From the NCBI RefSeq assembly GCF_034521165.1, contig NZ_JAXHMV010000002.1, positions 353,227 to 417,226 of the forward strand: 64,000 bases of DNA, read 5' to 3'. Under the pieces are notes generated by a model. It made no database searches, had not been told where the DNA came from, and saw nothing but the letters and a program-made list of their open reading frames with translations. Below are positions 62,070 through 64,000 of this stretch, piece after piece (the first letter of the stretch is position 1; every line of letters starts with the position of its first letter). A program made the position numbers and the translations under genes. The DNA is from Thiohalophilus sp. (GTDB taxonomy: Bacteria > Pseudomonadota > Gammaproteobacteria > UBA6429 > Thiohalophilaceae).

Positions 62070-63041
62070 TTGAAGACTCTCGAGGATATCCAGGCGTTGA
62101 TCGGCCCCGATATGGCCGAGGTTAACCGTTGCATCGGCGAGCGGCTGCACTCCGAGGTAGTGCTGATCAACCAGGTGGGCACCTACATTATAAATAGTGG
62201 CGGCAAGCGGCTGCGGCCCATCATCCACCTGCTGTGCGCCCGCGCGCTGGGCTATGAGGGCCGCTATCACGTCGATCTGGCGGCGATCATCGAGTTCATC
62301 CACACCGCCACCCTGCTCCACGACGACGTGGTGGACAGCTCCGAGCTGCGTCGGGGGCGGGAAACCGCCAACAATTTGTGGGGGAATTCCGCCAGTGTGC
62401 TGGTCGGGGATTTCCTCTATTCCCGCGCCTTTCAGATGATGGTCGACATCGGCCAGATGGACATCATGCGCATCCTGGCCAACTGCACCAACACCATCGC
62501 CGAGGGCGAGGTCCAGCAGCTGCTCAACATCCACGACGCGGACACCACCGAGGCCCGCTACATGGAGGTCATCCACAACAAGACCGCCAAACTGTTCGAA
62601 TCCGCCAGCGAGCTGGCGGCAGTGATCACCAATCAGCCCGAGACCGCCCAGCAGGCCATGGCCCGCTACGGCATGCACCTGGGTAGCGCCTTCCAGCTGG
62701 TGGACGACGTGCTCGACTACCGCGCCGACAGCGAGGAGACCGGCAAGAACATCGGCGATGACCTGGCCGAGGGCAAGCCCACCCTGCCGCTGATTTATGC
62801 CATGGCCCGGGGTACCCCCGAACAGGCCGCCGTCATCCGCCAGGCCATCGAAACCGGGGGGCTGGAGCAGATCGACGCCGTGCGTGAAGCGATTGAATCC
62901 ACCGGCGCTATCGACTACACTGCGCGCTGCGCGCGAGCGGAGGCCGATCAGGCCATCGAGGCGCTGAGTGACATCCCGACGTCCCGGTACAAGGACGCCC
63001 TCAGCTTCCTCGCCGAATTCGCCGTCAACCGCAGTTATTAA
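62070..63041 (+). CDS. ispB: Polyprenyl (octaprenyl) diphosphate synthase
   Basis: A trans-prenyltransferase that makes the quinone side chain from IPP (an IspH product). The 323-residue protein has the first aspartate motif HTATLLHDDVVDSSELRRGR, the second in GSAFQLVDDVLDYRADSEET, GGKRLRPIIHLLCARALGYE, SVLVGDFLYSRAFQMM and GDDLAEGKPTLPLIYAMARG. TTG 62070 gives an N-terminus that aligns with E. coli IspB; ATG 62112 would remove part of helix 1. Chain length (C40 or other) cannot be read from sequence by eye. Divergent from rplU. Confidence 0.93.
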   Translation: MKTLEDIQALIGPDMAEVNRCIGERLHSEVVLINQVGTYIINSGGKRLRPIIHLLCARALGYEGRYHVDLAAIIEFIHTATLLHDDVVDSSELRRGRETANNLWGNSASVLVGDFLYSRAFQMMVDIGQMDIMRILANCTNTIAEGEVQQLLNIHDADTTEARYMEVIHNKTAKLFESASELAAVITNQPETAQQAMARYGMHLGSAFQLVDDVLDYRADSEETGKNIGDDLAEGKPTLPLIYAMARGTPEQAAVIRQAIETGGLEQIDAVREAIESTGAIDYTARCARAEADQAIEALSDIPTSRYKDALSFLAEFAVNRSY

Positions 63042-63098
63042 TCCGCATTACAGCCGTTCAACACGGTTCGAGTCAAAGCCGCTTTAACGGCCAATATT

Positions 63099-63175
63099 CG
63101 GGGTGTAGCTCAGCCTGGTAGAGCACCGTCTTCGGGAGGCGGGGGTCGTAGGTTCAAATCCTGTCACCCCGACCA
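63099..63175 (+). tRNA. tRNA-Pro(CGG)
   Basis: CGGGGTGTAGCTCAGCCTGG, anticodon loop TTCGGGA (anticodon CGG), T arm GGTTCAAATCC, acceptor CACCCCG then ACCA with encoded CCA. All stems pair. Its 3' end (63158-63179) is repeated 179 bases downstream. Confidence 0.97.
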
Positions 63176-63179
63176 ATTT
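63158..63179 (+). repeat. att-like direct repeat, copy in tRNA-Pro
   Basis: ATCCTGTCACCCCGACCAAT plus TT: the last 18 bases of the tRNA and four bases beyond, repeated exactly at 63337-63358. This is the shape of an integrase attachment site. Confidence 0.75.
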
Positions 63180-63300
63180 TTAATTTTTTACGCCGGACCT
63201 TGCCGGCGGTTTGATGTGAGTGACCGGGTCGCTCCGGACTTCCTGTCCTCCCGCGACTTTAGTACTTCCCTGCACGTTATTTCCGGCCCTCCGGGCGTTT

Positions 63301-63334
63301 GCGGTGCTGCGTTTGCTTCGCAAACGGTCACCGC
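63301..63334. repeat. Hairpin inside the tRNA-Pro scar
   Basis: GCGGTG...CGTTTGC-TTC-GCAAACG...CACCGC: nested perfect stems of 7 and 6 bp, directly left of the second att-like copy. It may act as a terminator-like fold or be part of a lost element. Nothing else is recognisable in 63176-63336. Confidence 0.55.
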
Positions 63335-63336
63335 TC

Positions 63337-63358
63337 ATCCTGTCACCCCGACCAATTT
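63337..63358 (+). repeat. att-like direct repeat, downstream copy
   Basis: Exact 22-base copy of 63158-63179. The two copies enclose only 157 bases, too small for an island, so this looks like a scar or a partial tRNA duplication. Confidence 0.75.
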
Positions 63359-63363
63359 CGCAC

Positions 63364-63409
63364 ACAAAAATGTCGGCCTTTCACACAGCGGGAAGGCCGA
63401 CATTTTTGT
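63364..63409. terminator. Strong bidirectional terminator
   Basis: A perfect 17-bp stem ACAAAAATGTCGGCCTT (63364-63380) and AAGGCCGACATTTTTGT (63393-63409), with A- and T-rich ends on both sides; ends the tRNA-Pro transcript. Confidence 0.9.
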
Positions 63410-63531
63410 TTGTGATAAGGGTAACCGGCTCTTCGGTCATCAGACGATCTCACCCGCCACTTTGCGTGCAGCTCCTGCTTTTCTCGCCTATCGTATGCTT
63501 TACTTACAGGAAAGCCGATCAAGGAATCATC

Positions 63532-64000
63532 ATGAGCAAGAGAAACGCGACACTTCATCCGTCAATTGTTATCAGCCTGCTACTTGCGTTGGCTTTGTTA
63601 ATACCGAGCATCTCGCCCGTCGAGGCAGAACAAAGCGTCAACCCCGACATCAACCGCCATTACCAGGCTCCCGATTTCGAGCGCTGGCGAAGTACCTTCG
63701 AGCGATCCGGACGTGAGGTTTACGATTACCGCCACGAGATCGTCGCGGCACTGGAACTTGAGCGCGGCATGCGCATCGCCGATGTCGGGGCCGGAACCGG
63801 GCTGTTTACCCGCCTGTTCGCCGAGCAGGTTGGCGAATCGGGTAAAGTCTATGCAGTGGATATTGCCGAAAACTTTGTCGATAATGTGGTGCGTACATCC
63901 CGGGAGCAGGGATTGAACAATGTCGAGGGGATAGTAAACGATCAACGCTCGACCGGTTTGCCCGAGCAGAGTGTCGACTGGGTTTTTCTGAGCGACACCT
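63532..64000 (+). CDS. Exported class I SAM-dependent methyltransferase (3' end missing)
   Basis: Starts at ATG 63532 and is open to the window end (156 codons seen). The N-terminus has a Sec-type signal, HPSIVISLLLALALLIPSIS with a probable cut after VEA, followed by EQSVNPDINRHYQAPDFERW. The Rossmann methyltransferase fold then begins: motif I MRIADVGAGTGLFTRLFAEQ, acidic strand VYAVDIAENFVDNV and GIVNDQRSTGLPEQSVDWVF. The combination of an export signal with a SAM domain is known in a family of proteobacterial proteins, but their substrate is not. It is monocistronic as far as visible, after a strong terminator. Confidence 0.85.
   Translation, partial: MSKRNATLHPSIVISLLLALALLIPSISPVEAEQSVNPDINRHYQAPDFERWRSTFERSGREVYDYRHEIVAALELERGMRIADVGAGTGLFTRLFAEQVGESGKVYAVDIAENFVDNVVRTSREQGLNNVEGIVNDQRSTGLPEQSVDWVFLSDT

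Overview
The window looks like a chromosomal segment of a moderately GC-rich gammaproteobacterium. The conserved gene orders murJ-ribF-ileS-lspA-fkpB-ispH beside rpsT, and rplU-rpmA-obgE-proB beside ispB, point there, as does a FimT/PilVWXY1Y2E minor pilin operon. The mix (late cobalamin synthesis, a proton-pumping pyrophosphatase, Irr/PerR-like Fur) would suit a Chromatiales-like lineage, but that placement is a guess.

Region 1 (1-25262) is dominated by cobalamin. A CobN-like chelatase, cut by the window edge, is followed by an ExbB-like channel, a DUF2149 (ExbD-like) protein, BtuR and BluB. Facing them is CbiA with a B12 riboswitch in its leader. After an H+-pyrophosphatase, a GGDEF/EAL protein, an unknown Rossmann protein and a chemoreceptor come btuF-cobD-cbiB, then cbiP on the other strand, then ampD-ampE-cobU-cobT and cobC-cobS. 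Together these cover cobyrinate to adenosylcobalamin: amidation, adenosylation, aminopropanol arm, nucleotide-loop assembly and DMB synthesis. No corrin-ring methylase is present. The CobN-like protein has no cysteine in 1057 visible residues and a C-terminal membrane anchor, so it may work in the periplasm with the ExbB/ExbD-like pair. This is the most promising unusual system here.

Region 2 (25428-43096) holds an AgcS symporter, a four-gene lipoprotein operon (LPP20, LpoB, COG3014, LPP20), nadC, a large uncharacterised protein, an ABC-F ATPase, a lipoamide-dehydrogenase-like flavoprotein, recQ, a wrecked higBA toxin-antitoxin locus, tRNA-Thr(CGT), a Fur-family regulator and thiO. Region 3 (43185-50296) is the minor pilin operon behind a CRP/Vfr-like site. 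Region 4 (50411-64000) is housekeeping: isoprenoid, translation, lipoprotein processing, peptidoglycan and ribosome assembly genes, tRNA-Pro(CGG) with a duplicated 3' end, and a secreted methyltransferase cut by the window end.

The second notable feature is the intergenic DNA. Many gaps are filled by layered repeats: tandem 7-mers kept in strict register, tandem 8-mers arranged as long inverted repeats, and REP-like palindromes. The 7-mer arrays often begin exactly at, or inside, the stop codons of neighbouring genes and often flank other repeats in inverted orientation, giving composite elements of about 70 to 180 bp. Two large clusters (33211-33912 and 37336-38336) contain several copies.
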